DNA of 51,983 nucleotides from Intrasporangium flavum (GTDB taxonomy: Bacteria > Actinomycetota > Actinomycetes > Actinomycetales > Dermatophilaceae), in assembly GCF_001956915.1 (NCBI RefSeq), contig NZ_MLJO01000025.1, positions 1 through 51,983 on the forward strand. Direction: 5' to 3'. Below, piece by piece: positions 38,612 through 48,310 of this stretch. The notes beneath the pieces were generated by a model, which saw only the letters and a program-made list of their open reading frames with translations, was not told the DNA's origin and did no database searches. Made by a program: the position numbers and the translations under genes. Each line of letters opens with the position of its first letter. The first letter of the stretch is position 1.

Positions 38612-39343
38612 GTGACCTCCACCGACCCCGGCGACACGGCCCTCGTCGCGCTGCACGGCGTCGACGTGCTCGTCCGCACCTGGCCACGGCAAGGCTCGGA
38701 CACCGACCCCGCGGGGCGGCCGGTGCTCCTGCTCCACGCGACCGGCGAGTCCTCGCTCGACTGGGCGCACGTGGCGAGCGACCTGCGCTCGAGGCGGACC
38801 GTCGTCGCGCTCGACGCGCGCGGCCACGCCGGCAGCAGCCGCCCGGGCTCCTACCGGCTCGAGGAGATGGCCGCCGACGCCCTCGCCGTGGCCGGCAGCC
38901 TGCCGGTGCTCGCCGAGGCCGACACCTACGACGTCGTCGGGCACTCGATGGGCGGGCTCGTCGCGCTCCTCGTCGCGGCCACCGAGCCCCGACGCGTGCG
39001 GCGGGTCGTGCTCGAGGACGTCCCGCTGCCGCACCCGCGCACCCCGAACCCGCCGGCGCGGCCCGACGCCGACCCCGGGTTCGACTGGGAGATGGTGCTG
39101 CAGGTGCGCGCGCAGATCGACGACCCCGACCCCGGTTGGGCCGACGTCGCCCGCTCGGTCGGCGCCCCGACGCTCGTCGTGTGGGGCGGTCCGTCGAGCC
39201 CGATGCCGGCCGAGCACGTCGAGGAGCTGGCCCGCACGCTGCCCGCCGGCCGGCTCGTCCGCGTCGATGCCGGTCACCTCGTCCACGACACCGACCCCGA
39301 CGGCTTCCTCGCCGCCGTCCGCCCCTTCCTCGACACGTCCTGA
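38612..39343 (+). CDS. Alpha/beta hydrolase
   Basis: A 243-residue alpha/beta hydrolase-fold protein. LLHATGESSLDW is the oxyanion region (HATG in place of HGxG), LDARGHAGS is the usual loop, S is in VVGHSMGG, and His is in DAGHLVHDTDP. The acidic residue after strand 7 is not in its usual place (WGGPSSPMP instead of GxxDxxxP), so the acid may come from elsewhere or be absent. The substrate is unknown. The start is GTG 38612. Confidence 0.83.
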   Translation: MTSTDPGDTALVALHGVDVLVRTWPRQGSDTDPAGRPVLLLHATGESSLDWAHVASDLRSRRTVVALDARGHAGSSRPGSYRLEEMAADALAVAGSLPVLAEADTYDVVGHSMGGLVALLVAATEPRRVRRVVLEDVPLPHPRTPNPPARPDADPGFDWEMVLQVRAQIDDPDPGWADVARSVGAPTLVVWGGPSSPMPAEHVEELARTLPAGRLVRVDAGHLVHDTDPDGFLAAVRPFLDTS

Positions 39344-39364
39344 GAACCCTGCCCCCTGACGCCC

Positions 39365-39405
39365 GACCGGCCCGCCGACGGCTCGTGGCTGTCGGCGGGC
39401 CGGTC
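39365..39405. terminator. Strong bidirectional terminator
   Basis: Perfect 15-bp stem GACCGGCCCGCCGAC (39365-39379) with GTCGGCGGGCCGGTC (39391-39405), 11-nt loop. It lies between the convergent alpha/beta hydrolase and GH92 genes. Confidence 0.8.
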
Positions 39406-39431
39406 TGTCCCGCGTGCGGTGGGGTCGGTCC

Positions 39432-42400
39432 TCAGCGCACCGTGACCGTCAGGGTCCCGAGCACGTCGGAGCGGGAGTCGGACACGAGCACGCGCACCCG
39501 GTAGGTGCCGGCCGCGGCCCACGCGTGGTTCGCGCTGATCGTCGCGACGCCGTCGGCACCGGGTGCCGCGACCGTCGCGTCCTCGGTGACGGACCCGTCG
39601 CCCCACTGGACCCGGGCCCGGTACGTGCCGTCCGGCACGCCTCCGGTGACGGTGCCGAGCGCGACGTCCGCGGCCGCACCCGCCTGGGCCGACGCGTCGG
39701 CGCCCGGCGTGACCTGCATGGCCGAGCCGTTGTCGGCGACGGCGAACACGTGGATCCGCCCGGCCGACTTCGGGTCACCCGTCTGCGTCGGCAGGCTCAC
39801 CGAGTCGACGGTCTTGCCCGACGGGATGCTCAGCGGTGCCGTCGCGAACAGCTTGGCGTGGCAGCTGTCCGTGCTCGTGCCGTTGAGGCGGTAGGCCATC
39901 TCGAGCGCGACGACGTTGCCGAACTGCGCCGAACCGCACCAGTCGCCGTACTGCACCCGGTAGGGCGCCGTCGTGCCGTCGGTGAAGTGGACCGTCGCCG
40001 TGACGTCCTGGGCCGTCTGCGTCGCCGTGCCGATGAACGACAGCTTCGTGGCTCCCGGCGCGAGGGACACCGTGAGCGTCTGGCCGGCGCCCGTGGCGTT
40101 GTCCTTCTGCCCCACCGGGATGCCCGCCATCGAGTAGCGAAGGTCGGTGCCCGGGACGGTCAGCAGCTTGCCCGGCACCCCGCCCGCGTCGGCGAGCGCC
40201 TCACGGGACAGGCCCGCCCGGTCGCCGTCGCACGGGACCGAGTCGCCGACGTTTCCGAAGCACACCGAGTCGAACCCGACCGCGTACGACGGCACCGACG
40301 CCGTGTGGACCGTGGCGCCGCCGAGGGCGGAGCCGCTGTCGTTGGCCGTAGTCACGGTGACCTTCGGCTGGTAGTACCCCGGCTTGGCCCACGTGTGGCT
40401 GCCGCGGATCGTGAACGACCCGAGGTCACCGGCCGTGATGGTGCCCTCCGAGGTGGAGCCGTCGCCCCAGGCGATGGTCGCCGTCGCGGTGGCCGAGGGG
40501 TCCTGACCCTGGCCGACGCCTCCGGAGAAGGTCCCGACGGTGCCGGACCAGGCGGTGTCCTCGGACGTCTCGAACGCCGGACCGGCGGTCACCGTGATGC
40601 CGGTGTTCTGCGCCTTCGAGCCGTCGGTGAGGAACTCCACCTCCGAGAGGTTCGGCGCGGCCGCCCCCGTGGTCGCCGTGACGACGAGCCGGTAGGAGGT
40701 GTACGTGCCGGTGTCGGCCAGCTTGAACGGACGCGTCTGCACCCGCCACGGGAAGGACTGGTCGGTGCGCGTGTCGAGCGTGCGCCACGTCTTGCCGCCG
40801 TCCTTGCTGCCCTCGACGCGCCACGCGGACGGGTCGCCCGCGGCCGGGCCGGAGGTGATCGTGTACCAGGTGGCCCGCTGCCCGACGCCCGACAGGTCGA
40901 ACGTCACGGTCGGCGTCCCCGAGGCGAACGCGGCCGAGGTGCGCGACGTGTCGTCGAACAGCTTCGCGGCGTCGGCACCCGATGCGAGGCCGGTGGCCGA
41001 GGCGGTGCCACGACCGGGACCGGTCATGTCGCGCAACGGCTTCGGGGCCTCGGTGCCCGTCGTCAGCGACGGCGGGGCGTCCTGGGCCCGGGCGCCGAAG
41101 TCGGACGGCGTGCTGCCCATCGCGAAGTCGAGCGTCGAGGCGCCAGCGATCTGCGACTGGTCGACCGAGACCGACTTCTGCTTCTGGCCGTTGACGGTCA
41201 GGCCCTGCACGTAGAGGTTCTTCTCCGAGTTGCCGGGTGCGTTGACGACGAGGTCGCCCTGCGTGCGGTGCACCGTGACCTGCTGGAACTTCGGCGAGCC
41301 GACGGCCCACTGCGACGAGCCCACCTGCAGCGGGTAGAGGCCGAGCGAGGAGAGCACGTACCAGGCCGACATCTCGCCGTTGTCCTCGTCGCCGGGGTAG
41401 CCCTGGCCCGTGTCGGTGCCGACGTAGAGGCGGCGCAGGATCTCGCGGACCTTCTCGGCCGTCTTGTACTGCTGGCCGGTCCAGTCGTACATGTACGCGA
41501 TGTGGTGCGACACCTGGTTGGACTGGCCGAGCTGGCCCATCCGGACGTCACGCGCCTCGAGCATCTCGTGGATCGTGCCGCCGTAACCGCCGGGCTTCGT
41601 CGCCGTCTCGGGCGTCGCGAAGAACGTGTCGAGCTTCTTCGCGAGGGCGTCGCGGCCGCCGTAGAGGTTGGCCAGGCCCGTGCCGTCCTGCGGTGCGTGG
41701 AAGGCGAAGTTCCAGCCGTTCGTCTCGGTGTAGTCCCCGCCCCACGCCTCGGGGTCGAAGGTCGCCGGGAAGCTGCCGTCGGGCTTGCGGCCCTGGAAGA
41801 ACCCGACCTTCGGGTTGAAGGCGTTGACGTAGTGCGTGGCCCGCTCGAGGAAGTACTGCGACTCCTCCTGCAGCTGGGCGCGCCGGTTCGCCGGCGTGGC
41901 CGGGTCCTTGGCGAGCTTCGCGGCCATGTTGCCGATGCCGAAGTCGTTGACGAGGCCCTCGAGACCCCACGACACCGACTCGCCGGTGCTCGTGCTCGTG
42001 TAGCCGAGGAAGATCGAGGTGTCGAGGCCCTTGCGGCCCACGGCGCTCGACGTCGGCAGGACCGTCGCGTTCTTCACGGCGGCGTCGTAGGCGCCGAGCG
42101 GGTCGGGCAGCTTGACGCCCTTGACGTACGCGTCGGCGAAGGCGACGTCCGAGCTGGTCCCGGTCATGAGGTCGGCGTAGCCCGGCGAGCTCCAGCGGGC
42201 GATCCAGCCACCGTCGCGGTACTGCTGCACGAAGCCGTCGGCGATCTCGGCCGCGACCTCCGGATAGAGGAGGCTGTAGGCCGGCCACACGGTCCGGTAG
42301 GTGTCCCAGAAGCCGTTGTTGACGTAGATCTTGCCGTCCTTGACGGCGGCGTTCGTCGTCGTCGCGGTGGCCGAACCCGACTTGGCCGCAACGGGGCTCG

Positions 42401-44525
42401 CGTACTGGTAGTGCGGAGCCGCTGCCGTGCCGGTGTTCTCGAACTGGCTGTTCGGGTAGAGGTTGAGCCGGTAGAGGTTCGAGTACAGCGTCGTGCGCTG
42501 CGTGTCGGCGTTCGTGTCGGTGTTCGTCTTGACCCCGACGACGCCCAGGCGCTGGTTCCACGCCGTGTTGGCGGCCGCGTGGACGGCGTCGAAGTCGCGG
42601 GCGGCCAGCTCGAGCGCGTGGTTGCGCTTCGCCTGGTCGAGCGAGATGAACGACGTCGCGAGCTTGAGCACGACCGTCTTGTCGGTGCTCGTGTCGAACG
42701 ACGCGTACCGCGTGCCGGCGTGCCCGTTCGGGGCGGTGCCGGCGGCGGTCGCGGCCCGGTCGAAGGTTCCGTAGACGAACATCCGGCTGCGCCCGGCGGA
42801 CAGGCCGCTGCCGTTGTCGACCCAGCCGGTCACGGTGCCGGCCGCGGCGTCGACGGTGAAGGTGCCGTTGTCGTCGATGGTGTCGAGGACGAGGCTGCCC
42901 TTGGTCGTGCCGGACGGGAAGGTGAACCGGTAGACGCCGCCGTGGTCGGCGGGCGTCATCTCCGACACGAGGCCGCCCTGGAGCACGGCCTTGTAGTAGT
43001 CGGGCCGGGCCACCTCGGTGCGGTGGTCGAAGGTGAGGGCGCGACCGGACGCGCTGCCGGTGGGGGTGCCGGTCGTCGTGGACGGCATGACCGAGAGCTG
43101 GTTGCGGTCACCCATCCACGGGCTCGGCTCGTGCGAGATGGCCAGGCCCTGCATCACCGGCAGGTTCGAGGCGTTGTTGGCCGACTGGTAGTAGTACTCC
43201 CACGACTGCGAGTTCGCGTTCGTCACGGGGGTGAAGAACGTGAAGCCGTTGGGCAGCGCGCTGATCGGCAGGTTGTTGCCGCGCGAGAAGCTGCCCGAGG
43301 CGTTCGTGCCCCGACGCGTGTCGACGAAGTGCGTCAGGTCGGACGCGTCGACCGCGGCGGGGTGGGCCGCGACGTCGAGGTCGTCGATCCAGCCGCCGAA
43401 GCGGGTGTCCTTCTTCGCCGTGTCGTTGTCGTAGCCGACGAGGATGCGGTCGATCGTCTTGCCCGCGGCGACGGTGCCGACGTCGACGGAGACGGCGTTC
43501 CACTGGTTGGCGTAGAGGATCTTGCCCCTGCCCTGGCCGTTCGGGCTGGCGGCGACGCCGTTGGCGTCGGTGGCCTCGAGGTCGGACAGGTAGGTGCCGT
43601 CGGTGAAGTGCAGGTCGAGGGCGCTGTAGGTCGACGGGTAGCTGAGGTCGCCCGCGACCATGTCGGGGAAGACCTTGTAGGACAGGCGGGTTGCCGGGTT
43701 GACCGGGAGGTTGACGTCGAAGAGGCGGTTCCAGGCGTAGCCGCGGCCGTCGGCGGTGTGGCCACCGGAGTAGCGCAGCGCCTTGACGCCGGTCCAGCCG
43801 ACGAGGGGCTTGATGTTGAAGCCGGAGATCGGGCCCGAGCCGACCTTCGTCACCATCGGCGTGGCCGGACCGGTACCGGTCGAGCCGTCGGAGATGTCCC
43901 AGTCGGCCAGCTGCACGATGCTGCCCGAGTGCACGGCGGTGACGTTGAGCCGGTAGTACGCATAGCTGCCCGGCGTCGTGACCGTGAAGTCCTGCTTCGC
44001 GAACCGGCCGGCGAAGTCGATGTTGCTGCGCGAGTCGAGGTCGGTCCACGTCGTGCCGTCGGCCGAGCCCTGGAGCGTGAAGCTCTTCGGGTCGCGCTCG
44101 GGCGAGTCGTTGGCCGAGGTCAGCGAGTAGCGCACGACCTTGGCCGGCGAGGCGAGCTGGTAGCGCACCCAGCCGCTCGAGGCGAAGGCGAGCCACTTGG
44201 TGTCCGGGTTGGCGTCGGCGAGGTTGGCCGCCACCTCGCCCGGCGTGTTCTCGGCGCTGGCGGTGACCGCCGTGACCTGACCGAGCAGGCTGCCGTCGAC
44301 GCTCACCGTGCCGGTGACGTTCTTCTGACGCGGCCCGTCGGGCCCGTTCTCGACCGCCCCGAAGGCCGGCTGGGGGTCGCCGGTCTCGAACGAGGTCGAG
44401 AAGCTGCCGGTGTCGTCGGCGGCCGCGGCCGCCGCGCTGGGCGGTCCGGCGACCGCCCCCATCGTCGAGGTGACCAGCAGCGCCATGGCGACGGCGCCTC
44501 TCTGGATCCCAGGTGTCAAACCCAT
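39432..44525 (-). CDS. Secreted multidomain GH92 alpha-mannosidase
   Basis: A 1697-residue exported enzyme. Signal peptide about residues 1-36 (LVTSTMGAVAGPPSAAAAA). Domains: an N-terminal discoidin/F5-8C-like carbohydrate module (about 85-215), a galactose-binding-like region, GH92 N-terminal and catalytic domains (about 410-1150) with GDEDNGEMSAWYVLSSLG near 1042-1055, a second discoidin-like module (1175-1295), a PKD-type module (1308-1410) and a C-terminal PKD-like module. GH92 enzymes are Ca2+-dependent exo-alpha-mannosidases of N-glycans or yeast mannan. No LPxTG or membrane anchor, so it is probably released. The ATG has GGAGGAACC before it. It is divergent from lacI. Confidence 0.92.
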   Translation of the reverse strand: MGLTPGIQRGAVAMALLVTSTMGAVAGPPSAAAAAADDTGSFSTSFETGDPQPAFGAVENGPDGPRQKNVTGTVSVDGSLLGQVTAVTASAENTPGEVAANLADANPDTKWLAFASSGWVRYQLASPAKVVRYSLTSANDSPERDPKSFTLQGSADGTTWTDLDSRSNIDFAGRFAKQDFTVTTPGSYAYYRLNVTAVHSGSIVQLADWDISDGSTGTGPATPMVTKVGSGPISGFNIKPLVGWTGVKALRYSGGHTADGRGYAWNRLFDVNLPVNPATRLSYKVFPDMVAGDLSYPSTYSALDLHFTDGTYLSDLEATDANGVAASPNGQGRGKILYANQWNAVSVDVGTVAAGKTIDRILVGYDNDTAKKDTRFGGWIDDLDVAAHPAAVDASDLTHFVDTRRGTNASGSFSRGNNLPISALPNGFTFFTPVTNANSQSWEYYYQSANNASNLPVMQGLAISHEPSPWMGDRNQLSVMPSTTTGTPTGSASGRALTFDHRTEVARPDYYKAVLQGGLVSEMTPADHGGVYRFTFPSGTTKGSLVLDTIDDNGTFTVDAAAGTVTGWVDNGSGLSAGRSRMFVYGTFDRAATAAGTAPNGHAGTRYASFDTSTDKTVVLKLATSFISLDQAKRNHALELAARDFDAVHAAANTAWNQRLGVVGVKTNTDTNADTQRTTLYSNLYRLNLYPNSQFENTGTAAAPHYQYASPVAAKSGSATATTTNAAVKDGKIYVNNGFWDTYRTVWPAYSLLYPEVAAEIADGFVQQYRDGGWIARWSSPGYADLMTGTSSDVAFADAYVKGVKLPDPLGAYDAAVKNATVLPTSSAVGRKGLDTSIFLGYTSTSTGESVSWGLEGLVNDFGIGNMAAKLAKDPATPANRRAQLQEESQYFLERATHYVNAFNPKVGFFQGRKPDGSFPATFDPEAWGGDYTETNGWNFAFHAPQDGTGLANLYGGRDALAKKLDTFFATPETATKPGGYGGTIHEMLEARDVRMGQLGQSNQVSHHIAYMYDWTGQQYKTAEKVREILRRLYVGTDTGQGYPGDEDNGEMSAWYVLSSLGLYPLQVGSSQWAVGSPKFQQVTVHRTQGDLVVNAPGNSEKNLYVQGLTVNGQKQKSVSVDQSQIAGASTLDFAMGSTPSDFGARAQDAPPSLTTGTEAPKPLRDMTGPGRGTASATGLASGADAAKLFDDTSRTSAAFASGTPTVTFDLSGVGQRATWYTITSGPAAGDPSAWRVEGSKDGGKTWRTLDTRTDQSFPWRVQTRPFKLADTGTYTSYRLVVTATTGAAAPNLSEVEFLTDGSKAQNTGITVTAGPAFETSEDTAWSGTVGTFSGGVGQGQDPSATATATIAWGDGSTSEGTITAGDLGSFTIRGSHTWAKPGYYQPKVTVTTANDSGSALGGATVHTASVPSYAVGFDSVCFGNVGDSVPCDGDRAGLSREALADAGGVPGKLLTVPGTDLRYSMAGIPVGQKDNATGAGQTLTVSLAPGATKLSFIGTATQTAQDVTATVHFTDGTTAPYRVQYGDWCGSAQFGNVVALEMAYRLNGTSTDSCHAKLFATAPLSIPSGKTVDSVSLPTQTGDPKSAGRIHVFAVADNGSAMQVTPGADASAQAGAAADVALGTVTGGVPDGTYRARVQWGDGSVTEDATVAAPGADGVATISANHAWAAAGTYRVRVLVSDSRSDVLGTLTVTVR

Positions 44526-44719
44526 CGGTTCCTCCGTGCTCGTCCTTGAGCTGAGCAATGCAAGACCCGGCGAGACTTTCCCCGGGGGACGAGTGTCGTC
44601 AACGGTGCAGATGGTTCTTGTCCGGTCGGGACAGCCAATCGGACAGGAACCGGCCGGACAGGCCTCGACCCACCGGATTCCGTTGCCGAGCTTCGCCTCG
44701 ATCTGCTCAGATTGCAGGC
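44526..44719. promoter_or_regulatory. GH92/lacI divergent control region with CGGACAGG copies
   Basis: The 194-bp region between the two divergent starts. CGGACAGG occurs at 44640-44647 and 44655-44662 (a third copy at 44741-44748 falls inside lacI). A small inverted repeat TGTCC-GGTCG-GGACA lies at 44619-44633. These are candidate sites for the LacI regulator. No convincing -10/-35 pair was seen for either gene, though TTGACG on the minus strand near 44604-44599 may be a -35. Confidence 0.4.
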
Positions 44720-45760
44720 ATGACAGCGTTGTCTGACCACCGGACAGGCGCACGTCCCACGATGGCGGACGTGGCCGCCGAGGCACATGTCTCGGTCAAG
44801 ACGGTGTCGCGCGTCGTCAACCACGAACCCGGCGTCCGGCCCGACACCGCCGAGCGCGTCCGGGCCGTCATCGAGCGGCTCGGCTTCCGTCGCCACGACG
44901 GCGCCCGGCTCATCCGCCAGGGCCGCACCTTCACCATCGGGCTCGTCGTCGAGGACCTCGCGAACCCCTTCTACTCCCTCGTCGGCGCGGCGGTGGAGCG
45001 CGAGGCCCGGATCCGCCAGCACCAGCTCATCACCGCCTCGGCCGAGGGGTCCCCGAGCCGCGAGCGCGCGGCCCTCGAGGCGCTCATCGCCCGACGCGTC
45101 GACGGCATCGTCGTCGTGCCCGCGAGCGAGGCCGCGTCGGCCGACCCGGAGATCGACGCGAGCGGCACCCCGATCGTCTACATGGACCGGCCCGTGCGCG
45201 GCACGCCCCGCGACACCGTCCTCAGCGACAACCAGGGCGGGGTCCGCAGCGCCATCGAGCACCTCGTCGCCCACGGCCACCGGCACATCGCCTTCCTCGG
45301 CGACGACCCCGGCTTCTGGACCGCCCGCCAGCGTCGCGAGTCCTTCGTCGCCACCCACGAGGCGCTCGGCCTGCCCGGCTCGGCCCGCGTCGTCATGGGC
45401 CCGCACTCGGTCGTGTCGGTCCGCGACGTCCTGACCCGCTGGAGCGCCGGCCCCGAGCCGATCACCGCCGTCATCACCGGCAACAACCGGATCACCCTCG
45501 CGGCGCTCTTCGCGATCCGCGACCTGCACGCGAACCTCTCGCTCGTCGGCTACGACGACTTCGAGCTCGCCGAGCTCATCGACCCACCCGTGACCGTCGT
45601 CCACCAGGACCCGGCCGCCATGGGGCAGAAGGCGGCCCAACAGCTGTTCTCGCGCCTCCTCGGCGACGAGTCCCCGCCCCAGACCGTCGTCATGCCGACG
45701 CGTCTGATCGTCCGCGCGTCCGGCGTCCGCCGCGACAGCACCCGAGGAAACCACCGATGA
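44720..45760 (+). CDS. LacI-family transcriptional regulator
   Basis: A 346-residue regulator. The HTH (TMADVAAEAHVSVKTVSRVV, residues 14-33) is followed by the hinge and a periplasmic-binding-like ligand domain (IGLVVEDLANPFYS, IVYMDRP, VGYDDFELAELI). It ends with ATGA coupled to manA, so the repressor and the mannose-6-phosphate isomerase are made together. The likely ligand is a mannose derivative, and the likely targets are GH92, the ABC operon and its own operon (inference). The alternative start is ATG 44762. Confidence 0.92.
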   Translation: MTALSDHRTGARPTMADVAAEAHVSVKTVSRVVNHEPGVRPDTAERVRAVIERLGFRRHDGARLIRQGRTFTIGLVVEDLANPFYSLVGAAVEREARIRQHQLITASAEGSPSRERAALEALIARRVDGIVVVPASEAASADPEIDASGTPIVYMDRPVRGTPRDTVLSDNQGGVRSAIEHLVAHGHRHIAFLGDDPGFWTARQRRESFVATHEALGLPGSARVVMGPHSVVSVRDVLTRWSAGPEPITAVITGNNRITLAALFAIRDLHANLSLVGYDDFELAELIDPPVTVVHQDPAAMGQKAAQQLFSRLLGDESPPQTVVMPTRLIVRASGVRRDSTRGNHR

Positions 45761-46815
45761 CCACCACCCAGCACCTCGTCCCGAGGCACCTGCCCGTCAA
45801 CACGCCGCACCGCTTCTACCGCGGCGGCGAGCGGATCCTCGCCTTCCGCGGCCTGCCGGTGCCCGACGGCTTCGACGGCCACCGGCCCGAGGACTGGCTC
45901 GCCTCGACGACGCGCCTCTTCGCCGAGGGCGGCGGCGGCCTCACCCTGCTCGACGACGGCGCCGACCTGCCCTCGGCGCTCGAGTCCGACCCGCGGGAGT
46001 GGCTCGGCGACGCGCACGTCGACACGTTCGGCGTCGTGCCGGGCCTGCTGACCAAGCTGCTCGACAGCGGCGAGCGCCTGCCGGTGCACTCCCACCCCGA
46101 CCGCGCCTTCGCCAAGGCCCACCTGCACTGCGACAACGGCAAGACCGAGGCGTGGATCGTCCTCGACGCCGAGCCGGGCGCCCGCGTGTGGCTCGGGTTC
46201 CGCGACGAGGTCTCGCCCGAGCGTCTCGCCGAGCTCGTCGAGGCCCAGGACGACCAGCTGCTCGCGGCCCTCAACCCCGTCGAGGTGACCCGCGGCGACG
46301 CGATCCTCGTGCCGGCCGGGCAGCCGCACGTCATCGGCGAGGGCGTCCTCGTCCTCGAGCTGCAGGAGCCCACCGACCTGTCGGTCATGCTCGAGCACCA
46401 ACGCTTCGGACTCGAGGAGGCGCACGCCTTCCTCGGCCTCGAACGCGGCCTCGCGCTGCGCAGCGTCGACCGCGGCCCGCTGACGCCGGAGGCCCTCGCC
46501 GGCCTGCGCCGGCGCTGGTCCGACGTCGTCGGGTCGGGCGGCGCGCTGCCCGCGCAGGCCGACACCTTCTTCCGGGCGCAGGTCGTCCGGCCGACCGGCC
46601 CCGAGCCGGTCACCGTCGAGGCGGCGTTCGCCGTCACGGTCGTCGTCGACGGTCACGGCACCCTCGTGACCGGCGCCGGCGACACCGGCGGCGCATCCAT
46701 GGACATCACCAGGGGAGATGTCCTCCTCGTCCCCCACGGCGCGGGTTCCGTCCGCGTCGAGGGAGACGTCACCGTCATCCGGTGCATGCCGCCGTATGGC
46801 ACTCCCGCCGCCTGA
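45757..46815 (+). CDS. manA: Mannose-6-phosphate isomerase, class I
   Basis: A 352-residue class I phosphomannose isomerase, a zinc cupin enzyme converting mannose-6-P and fructose-6-P. VHSHPDRAFAKAHLHCDNGK contains the metal-binding His/Asp residues and KTEAW is the family hallmark; GDAILVPAGQPHVIGEG carries the second His cluster. It overlaps lacI by 4 nt and ends 100 nt before the lipoprotein gene. It links extracellular mannose release and import to glycolysis. Confidence 0.9.
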   Translation: MTTTQHLVPRHLPVNTPHRFYRGGERILAFRGLPVPDGFDGHRPEDWLASTTRLFAEGGGGLTLLDDGADLPSALESDPREWLGDAHVDTFGVVPGLLTKLLDSGERLPVHSHPDRAFAKAHLHCDNGKTEAWIVLDAEPGARVWLGFRDEVSPERLAELVEAQDDQLLAALNPVEVTRGDAILVPAGQPHVIGEGVLVLELQEPTDLSVMLEHQRFGLEEAHAFLGLERGLALRSVDRGPLTPEALAGLRRRWSDVVGSGGALPAQADTFFRAQVVRPTGPEPVTVEAAFAVTVVVDGHGTLVTGAGDTGGASMDITRGDVLLVPHGAGSVRVEGDVTVIRCMPPYGTPAA

Positions 46816-46915
46816 CCGCGGCACCGACACACGGCCGGACCCGGAGGGGGCACCGGCACCGCACCGAGTCCCATCCGGCAACCGGTCGGGGCATCGGAAC
46901 CAACAAGGAGGATCA

Positions 46916-48229
46916 ATGCGCAACAGGGCTGTTGCAGCCGTGGCGATGGCGGGGGTCGTGGCCGTCGCGCTCGCCGCCTGCGGGTCGGGCTCGACCAACG
47001 ACACCGGTGGCTCCGGCGGCGCGAGCACCTCGCTCGCGACCAAGGCCGGCGGCGCCGGTGGTGACGTCGGCGTGTTCACGTGGTGGGCGGCCGGCTCGGA
47101 GAAGAAGGGCCTCGACGCGCTCGAGGCGCTCTTCAAGGAGAAGTACCCGAACGACACCTTCGTCAACCTGGCCGTCGCCGGTGGCGCAGGCTCGAACGCG
47201 AAGGCCAAGCTCGCGTCCGACCTGCAGAACAACCAGCCGCCGGACTCGTTCCAGGGCCACGCCGGTGCCGAGCTCGCCGACTACATCGACGCGGAGCAGA
47301 TCGAGCCCGTCAACGACGTCATCCAGGCGCTCGGTGGCGAGTCGGTCTTCCCGAAGAACCTCATCGAGCGGCTGACCGTCGACGGGAACATCTACTCGGT
47401 CCCCTCGAACATCCACCGCGCCAACGTCGTGTGGGCCAACGTCGCCGTCCTGAAGAAGGCCGGTGTCAACACCCCGCCGAAGGACATCAAGTCCTGGATC
47501 GCCGACATGGACAAGGTCAAGGCCTCCGGCGTCTCGACGCCGCTGTCGGTCTCGGGCACGTGGACCCAGGTCCAGCTGTTCGAGAACGTCCTCATCGCCG
47601 ACCTCGGCGCGGAGAAGTACAGCGGCCTGTTCGACGGCAAGACCAAGTGGGACTCCGCGGAGGTCAAGACCGCCGCGGCCGACTACAAGAAGCTGCTGAC
47701 CTACGCCAACACGGCCTCCGACGGTGACGACTGGCCGGTCGCGACCGACATGGTCATCGACGGCAAGGCCGCCTACAACGTCATGGGCGACTGGGCCGTG
47801 GCCGAGTTCGCGGACAAGGGCAAGAAGCAGGACCAGGACTGGACGTGGTTCCCGACCCCGGGCACCGACGGCGTCTTCGACTTCCTCGCCGACTCCTTCA
47901 CGCTCCCGAAGGGCGCGAAGAACCCCGGCGGCACGAAGGACTGGCTCATGCTCATCGGCTCGGCCGAGGGCCAGAAGGCCTTCAACCTGGCCAAGGGCTC
48001 GATCCCGGCGCGCACCGACGTGCCGAAGACCGACTTCCCGCCCTACCAGCAGTCCGCGATGGACGCCTTCAAGTCCAACACCATCGTGTCCTCGATCGCG
48101 CACGGCGCCGCCGTGTCGCTCGCGTGGAACGCGGACATCAGCACCGCGATCAGCAAGTTCTACTCGAGCAAGGACGACGCGACCCTCGTGAGCGACCTCG
48201 CGGCCGCCGCGAAGAAGTACGTCAGCTGA
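46916..48229 (+). CDS. CUT1 sugar ABC transporter substrate-binding lipoprotein
   Basis: A 437-residue solute-binding protein. The lipoprotein signal has the lipobox LAAC with Cys22, then a Gly/Ser linker. The mature domain opens with VGVFTWWAAGSEKKGLDALE, the typical CUT1 N-terminus, and contains TWTQVQLFENVLIADLG. Close to the GlcE/ChvE-like glucose/mannose binders; the real sugar is likely mannose or manno-oligosaccharide from context. Strong ribosome site AAGGAGG. It is followed by a 57-nt hairpin before the permeases. Confidence 0.9.
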   Translation: MRNRAVAAVAMAGVVAVALAACGSGSTNDTGGSGGASTSLATKAGGAGGDVGVFTWWAAGSEKKGLDALEALFKEKYPNDTFVNLAVAGGAGSNAKAKLASDLQNNQPPDSFQGHAGAELADYIDAEQIEPVNDVIQALGGESVFPKNLIERLTVDGNIYSVPSNIHRANVVWANVAVLKKAGVNTPPKDIKSWIADMDKVKASGVSTPLSVSGTWTQVQLFENVLIADLGAEKYSGLFDGKTKWDSAEVKTAAADYKKLLTYANTASDGDDWPVATDMVIDGKAAYNVMGDWAVAEFADKGKKQDQDWTWFPTPGTDGVFDFLADSFTLPKGAKNPGGTKDWLMLIGSAEGQKAFNLAKGSIPARTDVPKTDFPPYQQSAMDAFKSNTIVSSIAHGAAVSLAWNADISTAISKFYSSKDDATLVSDLAAAAKKYVS

Positions 48230-48231
48230 CG

Positions 48232-48288
48232 CGGTCCCGGCCGGCGCGGCCCGCCTCCGTCGGAGGTGGGCCCGCGCCGGCCGGACCG
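48232..48288 (+). other. Long intercistronic hairpin after the binding-protein gene
   Basis: A 26-bp stem with two single-base bulges and a 3-nt loop (GTC), starting 3 nt after the stop. Outer arms CGGTCC/GGACCG, inner CCTCC/GGAGG. It probably protects or terminates part of the message so that the binding protein is made in excess over the permeases, as in malE-malF. There is no T-run. Confidence 0.8.
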
Positions 48289-48310
48289 CCCGTTCCCTCA
48301 AGGACCATCC

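Noticed and set aside
39414..44549. Plus-strand open frame of about 1700 codons opposite GH92
   Set aside because: Antisense shadow; no recognisable domains and no ribosome site.
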